Source: Pyxicephalus adspersus
Lineage: Eukaryota; Chordata; Amphibia; Anura; Pyxicephalidae
Direction of reading: 5' to 3'
DNA: 64,000 bases
NCBI RefSeq assembly: GCF_032062135.1
Contig: NC_092859.1
Location: 109,132,305 to 109,196,304, forward strand
Shown here in pieces: positions 1 to 10,234 of the stretch; position 1 is the first letter of the stretch; each line of letters opens with the position of its first letter. The position numbers and the translations under genes are program-made. The notes below the pieces were generated by a model. That model was not told the DNA's origin. It ran no database searches and worked only from the letters and a program-made list of their open reading frames with translations.

Positions 1-1729
1 CTCTGTGAGTATAAAATAAATAATCTATTAACACATCTTCTAACATTATAATTAAAAATAAAATTAATAAAAGCAGAAGAGTGTTCCTGCAAGGTGATTT
101 TCATTGACAGAGCTAGTGAAGTTTTATACTAAATTGAGCACAGTAATACAAAATAGATTTGTTTTTTTAAAGTAATGATATAAAACGTTTACATTACTTA
201 CTTTTACTAACCCAAAACCCTTAAGCTTATACTACATAACATACCATTGTTCACAGGTGTAAACCTTTGTAAATCTCTGTTTTGCACATAAAAAAACATA
301 GGGACATACAGTAATTGGAGGAAAACATGTTTAGCAAATCAGGTTTAACTTAAGAAAAAAAGTTAGCAAACTAAATCATGCTAGCATTAGTAGTGCCCTT
401 TAGTGAATAAGGCTGTTTATCTGTAACCTCGTGGTGGATTGCACAATGCAATTAAAACAAAATTTCATTTGAAGACTTTATATATGTGGTAATCTGTAAT
501 TTTGTAAATACTAATTTTATTATATGATTATTCATTTGTTTTTTTTCCTTACAATTGACACTTAACCATCTAGTAACACTGCCCTAAATATCATGCTGTT
601 AATCTTTTTCCTTCAGTTAATTTTTTTTTATTGATGCACTGAATTCCAGCACAAAGTGAACACATTCAGCCTGAGGTATAATTGCATCTAACTATAGCTA
701 ATTGTCAGTGTTTGCAAGAGCCTGAAGCAATAATCAATTATTTTGAGAGTGTGTTGATTTATATACTCAATATTGAGTAAACACATATGTGTTTATAGTG
801 TTATGTTCACTCCTATATTTGCCAAAAGGGAAATTTATTTATGGCCCATAAAAGCAATGTCCATAAGTCTGGAATCCTACCCTCAACAGTAAAGGATTTT
901 ATTGAAAGATAAATGAAATCCTGACACAGCAACTGTTTTGTTTTTGTGTGTTTCATGAGACCAGCACTAGTAACATCATTTTAAAAACATAGTCATTTTC
1001 ACAGTTGTGTTGTTGGATTCCCTCTGTGCCTCCGAATATGAAGCAGAAAGGAAGGACAATCCAGTCGTATAATGACCTCACATATGATCATCATACAAAC
1101 CCTCACAAAAGAAGAAATAATTCTGTATTGCCAAACTGTTCCTTGCCCTAGTAGAAAAATTCTAAGTAATAAAAGAAAAATTGAAAATAAAACAATATTG
1201 GATTGGACTTCAGAATGTATCTAAACCTAAGAACCAAACTGTAATATATTGCACACTTTTAGAGAGAGAGCATAAAGAACGTCTCGCTATGGCAAACAGT
1301 ATGTTAATTATGCCTAATCTAATAAACCCCTACTTTATCCACACTAGATATTTTAACTACTTACATGCAGTCCGCCACTGCAATCCTTTGAACCTTCACG
1401 CATAATTCCACCATACTACACTGCCATGATCTCTTTTCAAGTAAGTAAAAAATTTGATGAAAATATGAACTTATAAATTACAGGCTTGTATATATTTTGA
1501 TATTGAAGCTCTATATTGGTATTCTCTACTGGTATTGATTACAACAATTTCAGACATCCTACATGATGACTTTTTTTGATGTTTGTCAATCTGTCACAAT
1601 GTCAGTTACTATGTATATATACTTTAAAGACATTGATATGTATGTATATACCTTATTGAATCTCTGCAAGTGCTTTAGTTTAATATTGCTTTTTATACTT
1701 TATTGACTAGTATAAGCCCATATGACATC
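1..1729. other. AT-rich non-coding stretch
   Basis: No coding potential is convincing here. The short open frames lack family resemblance and splice context. The sequence is AT-rich and free of recognisable repeats except for short A/T runs. It may be intergenic or intronic. Confidence 0.6.
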
Positions 1730-1764
1730 CCCTGAAAGAAGCCAAAATGGCAAAACACATCGGG
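1730..1764 (+). other. Decayed hammerhead-like stem-loop (Penelope pLTR type)
   Basis: The sequence reads CTGAAAGAAGCC, a short loop, GGCAAAACACATCGGG. It matches the motif in the large Penelope-like element at 38.7-46.4 kb, where the second half is GGGCGAAACGC(G/A)TCGGG. CGAAACGCG has become CAAAACACA, as methyl-CpG decay would produce. It is probably a remnant of a Penelope-type terminal repeat; flanking sequence is too diverged to bound the element. Confidence 0.45.
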
Positions 1765-2099
1765 ATCTAAGCATTAATTGACTATTGATCATTGTATATA
1801 TGATTATTTTAAATATCTTTGGTGAACGTAACTTCTGTAGTTTAATGTTGTCTATTGCATAAACCTTAAATACATTGATTGAATTTAACATACTTTTGCC
1901 TTAAAGAGAAGTTGCTTATGTTCTCTCTCTAATCGTTTGTTTACAAACCAGGCTCAGCAACTCTAATTACTTGAGATTTTAACTGGGACCCTACCCTCTC
2001 TATCTATCAACTGTAATATATTGCAGTTTAAACTCCTATGAGTAATATGTTTCATGTCTCAGGGTGACAGCACTCCATTTATTTATGGAAAAACAGTAT

Positions 2100-2490
2100 T
2101 GTTTCCCTGGTACAGGTGTTGGCAGCATTCCTTTTCTCATACTATATTAGAAAAGTGGGATGTTGATATTCTGCACTTAAAGGGTATGCACAGAAGGGGC
2201 TTTCCAAAAATGTCAAACAAAACAAGTGCTGATCTCATGCTTGCGCAATGAGAATCTGCACTTTCCTTTTTACATTTACAGGCAGGCATGTCACCTGTTC
2301 TTACACCTGCACAGTGCAAGGTTGGGGGATGTCACCAGAGGAAGGAAGAAGATAGCAAAACCCAGTTTCCAGCATGTGCCAGAAAGAAAGAAGGCGAGAC
2401 AACGTTTTACCCATTGGACTAAGATTACAGGGGGATCGAGGGCATTCCACCCCTAAAGGTGTCTTTTTTTTAATGACAGTTCTGCTTTAA
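2100..2490 (+). repeat. Dispersed repeat family F, copy 1
   Basis: Diverged copy of a 300-400 bp family also at 8246-8660, 24180-24480 and 51925-52245. Shared blocks include a 'GGGCTTTCC...GTAAAAAA' segment, a 'GGCATGTCACC(T/C)G' segment, a GGAAGAAG-rich stretch and an end resembling AAAGTTCCACTTTA. Start and class are uncertain. A DNA transposon is possible because intact ends look like TTAAAGC...GCTTTAA. Confidence 0.5.
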
Positions 2491-2696
2491 TGGAGAATTG
2501 AGGGCAGGCCTCAACTGTGTAACACTAGACTTCTGACATGATCCATAGGTATTTTTTGGCACCTACTGAACAGAAATAAACGAGAAGGAAATACTGTGTA
2601 AAGTCTTTAGTACATACAAGCAAGCTGTACATTTGTTTTCCAGTCGTTTATCTTTGTTATATTATTGATTATTTAAATATTAGAATATTTGATTTA

Positions 2697-2810
2697 GGGG
2701 ATCTATTTATAAAGTGTTTCATCCAGGATTTACACAGCTCTTGCCCAATTTAACTCAAATATTGTGTGAAAGTTGTGTGAATCTTGTGAAAATACTTATA
2801 AATTGTCCCC
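2697..2810. mobile_element. Small palindromic MITE-like element
   Basis: A 114-bp unit starts GGGGATCTATTTATAAAG and ends CTTATAAATTGTCCCC, forming imperfect terminal inverted repeats of roughly 25 bp. It carries no ORF. No target duplication is clear, so the superfamily is undetermined. Confidence 0.5.
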
Positions 2811-4583
2811 AAGCGTTGTTTACACTTTCCAATACCAACAGTTGTATCTATCTTTAGTAATCAATGAATTTAGAAAAGTAGTGATTAAAATGAAAACAAT
2901 AAAATATTTTATCAGTTTACATCAGTTATAAAATCTGACACCTGACATATACACCACTGAGAGGATAGACTTGCTACACCATACTGTCAACAATCATTAA
3001 GTTGTTTTTTTTTTCTGTGTAGAGCAGCCAGTTTTGTGTTAATCTCATTCAGGCATGACTACACTCAACTCATATAATTACATTCTAGACTAGTGAAAGG
3101 GGCTTTGAGTCCTAAAGTCATCAATATCTCATCTTAATCCAAGCTTCAGACATCAAGACTGCATCATTACACATGACTAATAGTAACACCATTATTGGTA
3201 ATATAGTGGCCTCCAGTCTGCTGCAAATCCTGCTATATTGGGTAGGATATTCAATAAGCAGCTATCTGCAGGGAGAGCAGGATCTTAGTTAACCACCTAA
3301 AAGGGTCAATGACATTAGGAAGTAATTATTGCATGATGTTTTTCTACCACCGCCTTTCAGTTAAGAATGTATTGACTATGTAAATGATCAGGGTGATGGT
3401 GCACCTTTCCTTTTATTTAACTCATTAATTCACACATTAATACTATAATCACATCATTACACCATATGTTAAATTATGTGTATTCTGCTAATTTTGAGAC
3501 AATTACAATTTTTGCCATTCAAGTCTTTTAGGGGCATGCTATAGTCAATTAAATATAGTTTTCTTAATGCCTTTGTTTTTACTTGAAATATATGCACTCA
3601 ATATATTTAATCTGCTTATTATATTAAAATATTGCTAAACTCAGAATGAAGAAAAAAAGCAAGCACTAAGAAAATGCTTTTAATTTGATGGATTCATTTT
3701 AAATCTATCAATCCACTAATGTCTATCAGTGGATACACAAAAAACAGGTCTTGAGAGCACAGACCTTCTTCAGAGAAAGTCCAATATACCTTGATACCTC
3801 CAGTCAATGCATAATTATCAGCTGCACATCCATTATGTGATTCTGCCATTCTACCACATCCCAAAGGTGTTCTAATAGATTAAGGTCTAGTGACTGTTTG
3901 GGGGTGGTTTGAGCTTTGTTACATGCCATGTTATCCTGCTAGCCATCAGAAGATGGGTACACTGATGTCATAAATGGATAAGTATGGGTATTCTTTGTCA
4001 AGTAAATTGTTACCTCATTCACTAAGGTATGTAAACATTTCCTTGCAAAGTAATAATGTATTTTGTTTAGTGAGCAGCCTGGAATCTACTAGTAAATAAA
4101 CCTCAATAATTCACTTGAATAGTTACTTTTCTTATTAGACAGTTTATGTACCAGATACTTTTTTTTTTAAAAAGAAAATTGTTGTTTTGTTTATTTTGAT
4201 TAAGTACTATTTTCCTGGGAATTTGTTTTCATGTTATTATTTTTTATTTGTAAATCCAAGATCATATACATGTAAAAAGACAACAACAAAAGTTTAAACA
4301 TTTAAATAAAAAAAATTGAAATAATTTATAATTTCCTATCAATTGGAATCTTGGATACAAGTAGAGCTTGCTTCCAATAATTAATGAAGGAACTAACATA
4401 ATATTTGTTTACTTACTTTGCCCATGAGTTCTGCAAAACACATATACAAAAGTACAGTGTTAAAAATAATTTGAAACGAAAAACTACATTCAGCATGCAA
4501 GGTTAGGCATATAGAACAATACACACATTACAAAAGAACCATTCATTCACTATTCTATCATTGGCATTTATCCACAGAAAGCA

Positions 4584-4590
<7 letters not shown>
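2811..4590. other. AT-rich stretch without genes
   Basis: No coding sequence or well-bounded repeat was recognised apart from the weak stem-loop listed near 3.75 kb. Composition is AT-rich with short homopolymer runs. Confidence 0.55.
3735..3785 (-). other. Possible very degraded hammerhead-like stem-loop
   Basis: On the minus strand, CTCTGAAGAAG is followed by GTCT, a loop and AGACC, then TGTTTTT where CGAAAC would be expected. The left half matches the Penelope-type stem motif; the right half does not. This may be chance. Confidence 0.2.

Positions 4591-4591
<1 letters not shown>

Positions 4592-4640
<49 letters not shown>
4592..4640. repeat. (TA)n microsatellite
   Basis: Nearly uninterrupted TA dinucleotide run of about 50 bp. 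Confidence 0.95.
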
Positions 4641-4641
<1 letters not shown>

Positions 4642-4924
4642 TAGAAGTTAAAGTTTTAATTTAAACTTGACAACTATTCCAAATTTCTTAAATTGGTTAG
4701 TCATAGAATTGTAAGTTACATAAATTTTGCAAACAATAAATAATTGGACCACATACAGTTATGTGATATAAATAATTTAATGTTAAGTATATAATATTAC
4801 TATTAAATTTACAATATATAATATGAAAAAAATAATATTAAAAATATCATTATATGATACAGTTAAACAGAACAAAATTCATGAGTTAAATTCTTACTAC
4901 CCCTCTGTATGGCTTTTTTTTTTC

Positions 4925-5130
4925 TTATCCTAGAGCAGTCTTTCAGGACTGAAGATGGGGAAACCCAAGAAATAACTTTCAGGGCTTCAGGAAATACCTT
5001 CTATAATTACTATATCTACAGCTCATAGTACATTATGGTGGTGATCAGTGAGAAGAATGCCTTTTGCAGCCTACTTTTTTTCTTTTCTGTAGACAGAGTC
5101 AGGCCACAGAATTTATAGTTTTTAAAGAAA
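4925..5130. repeat. hAT-like MITE family H, copy 1
   Basis: Resembles 26692-26900: both carry a 'CAGGG...CTATAATTACTA' block followed by 'GCTCA(T/C)AGTA' and 'GGT(G/C)A(T/C)' segments and a GGAATGC-like block. The 26.7 kb copy starts with a CAATGTTTCTTAACC-type end typical of hAT elements. Ends are not defined in this copy. Confidence 0.4.
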
Positions 5131-5695
5131 TGACCAGACAAACTGAAAACTTGTATCTAATATCAATTGCTAAATTTCCCTGTTCACTATATCCATTCTT
5201 CAAACTGCTTGTGGTAGACAAAATTATTCCCCAGTGATCCTTTATAGGCTACATTTGAATTCCAACTTCAGTGCACCTAAAGCTAATTTCTCAGTTGCAA
5301 GTACACTTGATTAATTAACGAGTCAGTTGGACTGCTTGTTTACATGTTGCCTCGCTGTGAGCTTACTAACATGGCTTTTATTAGAATATTCTGTATTGCT
5401 GTGATTTACAAGTAGCCTTAAAAGTCAAATACAGTTTATTGATTTTAGTGTCATGGATTGACATCCATAGAGTTAGAAGTGTACACAATTATACTCACTG
5501 TATTTAAACAGTTACGTTCCAGAGCCATTTTTGCATTTCTGCTATGGGTCTATTAAATCAGCAATCATTCTGGTGTTACTTATATTACAGAAATAAAACA
5601 TAATATTTGAGATGGAAATAAAGCAGATCTTTGTATTGCAGCATTTTTAGCATGACAATTGATATGTGCCTTTTTTTTTAAACTGACCCTTTATA
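5131..5695. other. AT-rich stretch without genes
   Basis: Nothing recognisable between the repeat at 5.0 kb and the assembly gap. Confidence 0.5.
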
Positions 5696-6183
5696 NNNNN
5701 NNNNNNNNNNNNNNNNNNNNNNNNNNNNNNNNNNNNNNNNNNNNNNNNNNNNNNNNNNNNNNNNNNNNNNNNNNNNNNNNNNNNNNNNNNNNNNNNNNNN
5801 NNNNNNNNNNNNNNNNNNNNNNNNNNNNNNNNNNNNNNNNNNNNNNNNNNNNNNNNNNNNNNNNNNNNNNNNNNNNNNNNNNNNNNNNNNNNNNNNNNNN
5901 NNNNNNNNNNNNNNNNNNNNNNNNNNNNNNNNNNNNNNNNNNNNNNNNNNNNNNNNNNNNNNNNNNNNNNNNNNNNNNNNNNNNNNNNNNNNNNNNNNNN
6001 NNNNNNNNNNNNNNNNNNNNNNNNNNNNNNNNNNNNNNNNNNNNNNNNNNNNNNNNNNNNNNNNNNNNNNNNNNNNNNNNNNNNNNNNNNNNNNNNNNNN
6101 NNNNNNNNNNNNNNNNNNNNNNNNNNNNNNNNNNNNNNNNNNNNNNNNNNNNNNNNNNNNNNNNNNNNNNNNNNNNNNNNNNN
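5696..6183. other. Assembly gap (488 N)
   Basis: Run of undetermined bases. Open frames spanning it are artefacts of N translation. An A/T-rich edge borders it. Confidence 0.99.
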
Positions 6184-6941
6184 ACAACAACAAATTTCCA
6201 ACAATTAAAGAGTTGAGCATATCTTTTCCAATCGTACCAAATTTTTACTTGAACTACTGAGCTCTGTAGACAAACCAAGAATTCCAGAGCTTCATTAAGA
6301 AGGAAAGTATTTATTTTTTTTAAACAATTTTAAAATATGATATCTAAAACCCAAAATCTCAATATAAACAGTGTGAATATGGACTACTTAAACACTACAG
6401 AAAAAAAGTTGAATATTTTGCACAATTACATATTCATCTGTCATTACAGCAACCCCTGTTTGGTGTGCCTTACATCTGTAGTATGTGTTATCAATCTGAG
6501 AAACTTATATACTCATCCAAATAGGGAAAGCAATATTTGCAATGTGAAAAAAAAAAAAAAAAGCTTTACCGTGATAAGTTGTTTGGAACATCTTTTTCAA
6601 TAAATAATAGTAAAATCTATGAGCTCACATGACATTAGCTGGCGTGCTATGTCACACTGGCCTTTAAGCTATGTACACATGTGCTTATTTCATGTGATAC
6701 AGTTGCATTGTTTTACGTGATAGTTTACACTGGGATTTGATCATGCTGATGGGAAATGTACTTTGCTGGTGACATGTCCTATGGACTGGTGATCCATGGT
6801 GTTTGTCTGGTTGGTGGTATTTTCATTGGGTTGTATTTATTTTACCATTTGTTACATGTCAGGTTTTTCCCTAACCTGCCCATACACCAAATGTTCAGAA
6901 TGTAAAGAGAACAATAGTAGATCATACTTGAACTAAATCTA
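6184..6941. other. AT-rich stretch between two gaps
   Basis: No gene or clear repeat. It has a poly-A run at 6546-6561 and an open frame that looks fortuitous (low-complexity, no family resemblance). Confidence 0.5.
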
Positions 6942-7365
6942 NNNNNNNNNNNNNNNNNNNNNNNNNNNNNNNNNNNNNNNNNNNNNNNNNNNNNNNNNNN
7001 NNNNNNNNNNNNNNNNNNNNNNNNNNNNNNNNNNNNNNNNNNNNNNNNNNNNNNNNNNNNNNNNNNNNNNNNNNNNNNNNNNNNNNNNNNNNNNNNNNNN
7101 NNNNNNNNNNNNNNNNNNNNNNNNNNNNNNNNNNNNNNNNNNNNNNNNNNNNNNNNNNNNNNNNNNNNNNNNNNNNNNNNNNNNNNNNNNNNNNNNNNNN
7201 NNNNNNNNNNNNNNNNNNNNNNNNNNNNNNNNNNNNNNNNNNNNNNNNNNNNNNNNNNNNNNNNNNNNNNNNNNNNNNNNNNNNNNNNNNNNNNNNNNNN
7301 NNNNNNNNNNNNNNNNNNNNNNNNNNNNNNNNNNNNNNNNNNNNNNNNNNNNNNNNNNNNNNNNN
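6942..7365. other. Assembly gap (424 N)
   Basis: Run of undetermined bases. Confidence 0.99.
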
Positions 7366-8245
7366 TTTCCAATACATCAAATTAAAAATCATGCAGATGC
7401 ATCCTTTAGTCAAGTTTACAAAATCGCATCATAAGCTAAATGGTTTGTCTTTTTGGATAATTAGGCTGGCGATCATCTGATATGTCTGTGTGGGAAGTTG
7501 ATTGCTAATGGCCAATGTTTCCTTAAGCATGATTCATTTTCTCTTATATTCTGTAGAAATAAAATTGATTATAATATGTTAACCCATTTCTATGTCTGAT
7601 CTGAACACTAAATATGGTATAGTACAATTATATTTGGTTAGTTAGTGTAAAGAAAAGACACACAAGCAGTGCAGAAAAACTAGGCAAAAAATAAACAAGA
7701 AAAAAAAGTGGATATGATATTTTTTAATTGGAAAGTTTAATTAAAAAATAAAACTCATTACACGTAGGGGTAGTACATTTACAAAGCAGTAAAATCATCA
7801 GCGTGAATACTGAGCTATCCACTTGTGACTGCCATTGGCTATAAATTGAATGTAGCCTGCTATAGTATCCACATGTTTATTAGTAGATGTAAAATACACA
7901 TTAAGTTTATCATTTTCTTAAAAAATGTTTTGGACTTGGACTTTTGGAAAAAGATTTTTTTTGCTGCCTTTATTTAAATATAGAAAGCCTTGAGATGTCT
8001 ATGTCCCAAAGCACAGACTGTAAGTACATAGCTCTACAATTTAAAATAAAAAACAGCACAATATCATACATTAGCTTATAAACAGATCTTGGATAGAGTA
8101 GCAAATGATTACCAACCCTTTGATGATATTCACTCTCTCAATATCCCAGTGACACGCCACAGAGAGTGAAAATGAAAGAAATCAATATTTTGGGTTTTTC
8201 CAGATAACAGAAATACAGGAAAAACTTCCCAAAGTAGACATCATT
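7366..8245. other. AT-rich stretch without genes
   Basis: No coding or repeat signal beyond short A/T runs. Confidence 0.5.
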
Positions 8246-8660
8246 TAAAGCAGACCTATTGCCACAATTTTACCATTATATAAAAAAAGAGAGTAACCCT
8301 TTATAGAGTAATAGACTGTTAAAATGTGGTTTTTTTGTGTTGTTTTTTAAACATTTTTTATGGCCATTCTCCTTCCATCTTTACCACCACGGTAGCCTCC
8401 TGAAATACATGCGTCATATATCCTAGGAGGGTGTGAGCTGCTCCTTCTGCCCCCAAGATCAGGCATGTGTCATCAGGTGCTTTCCTGGAATGTAAAAAAA
8501 AGGGCATCCCACACATGCACAGTTTTTTGTTTTTACATTATCAGAAGGACACATAACCTAATCTCAAGCCTGTGAAGTGTGAGATCAGTATGAGCAGTAT
8601 AAGCAGAACCAGGTAGGAGAAAGAAGATGACCACATCAGGTCCAGGACTTGATTATAGGC
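8246..8660 (+). repeat. Dispersed repeat family F, copy 2
   Basis: Begins TTTAAAGCAGACCTATTGCC, very like the start of the 51.9 kb copy (AACAGACCTATTGGC). It shares the GTAAAAAAAAG, CACATGCACAG and GAAGATGA blocks with the other copies. No ORF. It lies directly downstream of the L1-type ORF1 remnant on the opposite strand. Confidence 0.55.
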
Positions 8661-8744
8661 GGTTACAAACCAGTCAAAGCAGTTCTAAATTATATAATAC
8701 AACATTTTATCCCAACTAAACATACATAAAATGTAAATGGATGC

Positions 8745-9376
8745 AATATGTGAATTGTAGCTTAAATGCAAAGCCCCATCTGTACCTGATTGCTGTATAA
8801 TCATGGTAGAGGGTTTTAAGGTCTTTCATTTCTGTATAGTCTGTGGCGCTAAATTTGCTTAAATTTGATAGGGATATGTTTGAAAGATAGGATCTCTCTT
8901 ATTCCAGGAGGGCTATCTGTTTTCTTAGGGCCTAGGGAGCGATGTACCCAGTCCATTTCAAGCTGTTCAGGTTGAAAATCTGGAAGCAATTCCTGGGTCA
9001 AAGCCAATATGAAGCAGGATAAATCCACAAATGCCTCTGGGATCCCCCTTTTCCGAGGATTGGCCTGCATTGGCAATTTTCCAAATCTTCAATGCCAACC
9101 ATTGCCTGAAGATCTTTCGGAAACATATCCTGTTCTTGGGAATCTACAACAGTGATAACGTCATCCATCTTCCCTGATCTCTATAGTCAGGGTATGAGAT
9201 AGCTTTCCCATGGCTTGAGAGAGTTCCTTCTGTAGCAGTTGTTTAAATTGCTCTAGTAATTCAGCATCCCTGCAAGCTGAGCTCAGCTCTACACTAGGGA
9301 ATGAAAGACACAGGAGACAGGAGTACAGGAAACACTGGCAATGTGTCATTTAAGGCCTGTGGATCCGCCATCTTGA
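8745..9376 (-). pseudogene. L1/Tx1-type LINE ORF1 remnant
   Basis: Decayed ORF1 (nucleic-acid-binding chaperone) of an L1-group non-LTR retrotransposon, read on the minus strand. It begins at an ATG inside AAGATGGCGGATCC near 9374, a sequence resembling the YY1-type motif in L1 5' regions. After a frame break a helical segment follows (ELLEQFKQLLQKELSQ, about 9.28-9.2 kb), then an RRM-like segment with RKRGIPE and LEMDWVHRSLGP, where the family has L(E/D)(I/M)DRAHR. It ends in a C-terminal-domain signature, AIRYRWGFAFKLQF, near 8.75-8.79 kb. At least two frame breaks make it non-functional. No ORF2 follows within the window, so the copy is truncated or rearranged. Confidence 0.8.
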
Positions 9377-9509
9377 ATCAGACTGCATGGACGTCGTGGG
9401 AGTCCGTGACTGGGCCTGACTTCTTACCCTGGCAGCGCTGGATTAGAGGTACAAAATTCTGTCAAAAGGAGCCTAGAAAACCTGCTGAGGCTGATATATA
9501 TATATATAG

Positions 9510-10200
9510 GGGTTAAGCTCAGGATCGCCTTTGCTGGGATCAAAGGACACTTGTCTAATTCATCCAATTCAGATCACACACTGAGGTAAAGGTGTTAAGC
9601 TGACTTGTATCAGGTTTATTTGAAGGTTGCAGATAAAATAACAAAAATAGCAAAAGAAAACCTTGCCTGTCCGGCACTTACTATACATCAGACATCTCTG
9701 TCTATCAGCTGGAGGGCTTCTCCCTGTCAGCTCAAAACCAAGCTTTCAGCAACCTTCTGCTCACTCTTTAGCTCACTCACCCAGACTGACTTTCTGAGTC
9801 TCTCAGCGGAGCTCCCTCACAGGCTGACTGTCTGTGTCTCCAAACAGAGCTCCCTCACACAGTCCCCTGTCAGTGTCTCTCCAAGCCAAGCTGAGCCCGC
9901 ACAGACCCCTGTCTGTGTCTCTCCAAGTTAAGCTGCACTGACACAAACCCCTGTCAGTGTCTCTCCAAGCCAAGCTGAGCCCGCACAGACCCCTGTCTGT
10001 GTCTCTCCAAGTTAAGCTCCTGACTGAGCTCCTGGCTCTGTGTTATATCCCCACCCTCAGTGTTTCTTCATTAATTATCTCACAGGTGAGAGTCTTCCAT
10101 ACTTCACATAGGAGAGGAATCTTGGGTAAATATACCTCACACAAAAGAGGAATCCTGGGCAAATATATCTCCCTTCCACCTCCAATCCTGCCTTGGTGTC

Positions 10201-10203
<3 letters not shown>
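9510..10203 (-). mobile_element. Probable solo LTR
   Basis: Minus-strand unit of about 0.69 kb beginning TGTGACACC at a TA-repeat and ending near CTTAACCCC at another short TA-repeat, so the flanks resemble a TATAT-type target. Inside are a TATA-like GGGATATAACACAG (about 10.05 kb), a repeat-rich central part, and an AAATAAACC polyadenylation-type signal near 9.62 kb followed by about 100 bp. This order (TG start, promoter, poly-A signal, short tail) is that of an LTR. No gag or pol is adjacent, so a solo LTR is the simplest reading. The 3' terminus is not a clean CA, and gypsy versus retrovirus origin cannot be decided. Confidence 0.55.
9790..10040. repeat. 42-bp minisatellite inside the LTR
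   Basis: Tandem units on the plus strand start CTGTC(A/T)GTGTCTCTCCAAG. Two variants alternate, one with GCCAAGCTGAGCCCG and one with TTAAGCT, giving an 84-bp higher-order period (unit starts at 9867 and 9951). Upstream units are more diverged. The open frame over it is a repeat artefact rich in S, V, P and Q. Confidence 0.85.

Positions 10204-10231
<28 letters not shown>
10204..10231. repeat. (TA)n microsatellite
   Basis: Pure TA run flanking the LTR start. Confidence 0.95.

Positions 10232-10234
<3 letters not shown>

Noticed and set aside
5647..6278. Several open frames of about 180-195 residues made mostly of X
   Set aside because: They are produced by translating the run of N; no real sequence supports them.
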